A stretch of DNA of 64,000 bases from Deltaproteobacteria bacterium (GTDB lineage: Bacteria > Myxococcota > UBA727 > VGSZ01). Position numbers and translations under genes: made by a program. Positions 63,331 to 64,000 of the stretch are shown here, piece by piece. How positions within the stretch are numbered: the stretch's first letter is position 1; every line of letters begins with the position of its first letter. The stretch spans positions 525,604 through 589,603 of the forward strand of contig JACOUT010000002.1 of the NCBI GenBank assembly GCA_016177705.1. Reading direction: 5' to 3'. Below the pieces are notes generated by a model that saw only the letters and a program-made list of their open reading frames with translations, made no database searches and was not told the origin of the DNA.

Positions 63331-63407
63331 TGGCGCGCCCGGAGCGATTCGAACGCCCGACCCTCAGATTCGTAGTCTGATGCTCTATCCAGCTGAGCTA
63401 CGGGCGC
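63331..63407 (-). tRNA. tRNA-Arg (ACG), CCA end encoded
   Basis: 77 bases including CCA. Acceptor GCGCCCG pairs with CGGGCGC. D-stem GCTC/GAGC. Anticodon stem TCAGA/TCTGA with loop CTACGAA (anticodon ACG). T-arm GGGCG-TTCGAAT-CGCTC. Anticodon A34 would be edited to inosine. The 3' 43 bases are repeated at 38274-38316, so this gene is the integration target. Confidence 0.95.
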
Positions 63408-63419
63408 AGAGGGTGCTCT

Positions 63420-63448
63420 TCTTTGCGGGATCCCGCGCCCGATGTCAA
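63420..63448 (-). promoter_or_regulatory. Candidate promoter of tRNA-Arg
   Basis: On the minus strand TTGACA (63443-63448) is a perfect -35. A weak -10 CAAAGA (63420-63425) follows at 17 bases. Transcription would start about 6 bases before the tRNA 5' end. Confidence 0.55.
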
Positions 63449-63462
63449 CGACCGCGGCGCGC

Positions 63463-64000
63463 TCACGGCTTCTTCGCCGCCGGCTTTTTCGGTGCCGGCG
63501 CCTCCACGATTCCCGGCTCGGGCGCGAAGCAGCCGTACGCGCACGGCACCGCGAAGGTGCGCACGGTGTCGAAGGTCGAGCCGAGCGCGTAGATACCGAG
63601 GCCCGCGAGCGCGATGCCGAAGCCGGTGAAGCCGATGATGTCGCCCGTCTGCTGGTCGGTGGCGCCGGTCAGCGGCAGCACCACGCCGGTGAGGCCGACG
63701 CCGAGGCCGGCGATGGCCGTCGCTTGCCCCACGGAGCCGACCGCCGCCTTGCTGTAGGAGAGCACGTCGATGGTGCCGTCCATGGCCGCGAGGTCGCGGC
63801 CGGGGGGATCGAGCAGCACGTCGCTGCCGATGCGTCGCATGCGCTCTTTCAGGAGGTCGCCCTGCCGCCGCGCCTTGGTCCAGCGGCCCCAGATGGGCAC
63901 CAGATCCTCCAAGTCGCGTTCGGCGCGCGTGCCGGCTGCCGTGCCCATCAAGACGAAGGGGCGCGCCCACCAGGAGCCGCCGAGCCCGGGGCGCAGCCAG
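63463..64000 (-). CDS. Membrane protein, 5' end outside the window
   Basis: The frame stays open to the right edge (WARPFVLMGTAAGT ... upstream), so the N-terminus is missing. Two hydrophobic helices are visible (ATAIAGLGVGLTGVVLPLTG and IIGFTGFGIALAGLGIYALG). A short tail contains CAYGCFAPEPGIVE and a Lys/Pro-rich end (PKKPAAKKP). No family recognised. It lies upstream of tRNA-Arg on the same strand with 55 bases between, outside the island. Confidence 0.7.
   Translation of the reverse strand, partial: WLRPGLGGSWWARPFVLMGTAAGTRAERDLEDLVPIWGRWTKARRQGDLLKERMRRIGSDVLLDPPGRDLAAMDGTIDVLSYSKAAVGSVGQATAIAGLGVGLTGVVLPLTGATDQQTGDIIGFTGFGIALAGLGIYALGSTFDTVRTFAVPCAYGCFAPEPGIVEAPAPKKPAAKKP

Larger units (their letters stand above)
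38274..63375. mobile_element. 25-kb integrated genomic island in tRNA-Arg
   Basis: Bounded by the 43-bp tRNA-derived direct repeats. It contains a tyrosine integrase, a DnaB-like helicase, small HTH regulators, an origin-like repeat structure and cargo (SEFIR proteins, nucleotidyltransferase cassette, MORN protein, lipoprotein operon). No phage structural, packaging, relaxase or type IV secretion genes are visible. The integrase lies about 10 kb from the tRNA rather than next to it. It could be a phage satellite, an integrated plasmid or a mobilizable island; the class is inferred. Confidence 0.8.

Overview
The window looks like a piece of a high-GC chromosome from the Myxococcota / former Deltaproteobacteria. 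Evidence: strong G/C third positions throughout, frequent GTG starts, 4-base start/stop overlaps, many secreted lipoproteins, DAG-tripeptide and GEGEGE low-complexity linkers, thrombospondin-type-3 calcium repeats, and ECF sigma factors paired with anti-sigma proteins. The genus cannot be named from the sequence alone.

Chromosomal part (1-38273). The left end holds the tail of a diverged NuoD-like protein, overlapped by an MscS-type channel gene and a CPA2-like membrane protein. Next comes a compact protein-sorting pair: a 77-aa secreted protein with a VPELD C-terminal sorting tail (3501-3734) and an exosortase fused to a CPBP/CAAX-type protease (3796-5421). These are followed by a response regulator-DUF4388-TPR fusion, tsaD on the opposite strand, a large secreted-type protein with a probable CYTH-like domain, and envelope proteins including a glutaredoxin-like lipoprotein and an EGF-like lipoprotein. 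From 29514 down to 17393 eleven minus-strand genes form a nearly continuous unit: transglutaminase-7TM protein, ATP-grasp RimK-like ligase, TPR protein, two paralogous TPR lipoproteins, beta-barrel protein, Ala/Pro-rich protein, ECF sigma, its regulator, and two thrombospondin-type-3 proteins, ending at a hairpin. From 30945 to 36666 a plus-strand operon encodes ECF sigma, anti-sigma, a secreted caspase-like protease and three related Cys-rich lipoproteins. One of the three is interrupted by a single amber codon in place of Trp.

Integrated island (about 38274-63375, 25 kb). A 43-bp exact repeat of the 3' half of tRNA-Arg(ACG) at 38274-38316 matches the end of the intact tRNA gene at 63331-63407. 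Between them lie a tyrosine integrase (52233-53570), a replication cluster with a DnaB-like helicase (44857-49014) followed by an AT-rich inverted-repeat structure built from GGCTACGG units (origin candidate), several small regulators with palindromic operators, and cargo. I see no capsid, tail, terminase, relaxase or conjugation genes, so the element resembles a replicating satellite-like or mobilizable island. Cargo includes two SEFIR-domain proteins flanking a membrane-anchored protein (58862-63080), a lipoprotein/DUF4236 operon (54975-58690), a MORN-repeat protein divergent from an XRE repressor, and a DUF5131/Gp37-Gp68 gene.

A two-gene nucleotidyltransferase cassette occurs twice, once just outside the island (36781-38061) and once just inside (38396-39682). 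The two copies are about 94% identical in the nucleotidyltransferase, and each has a promoter whose -10 box lies inside a GGTATCA/TGATACC palindrome a few bases from the start codon. The right end of the window is the partial gene of a small membrane protein.
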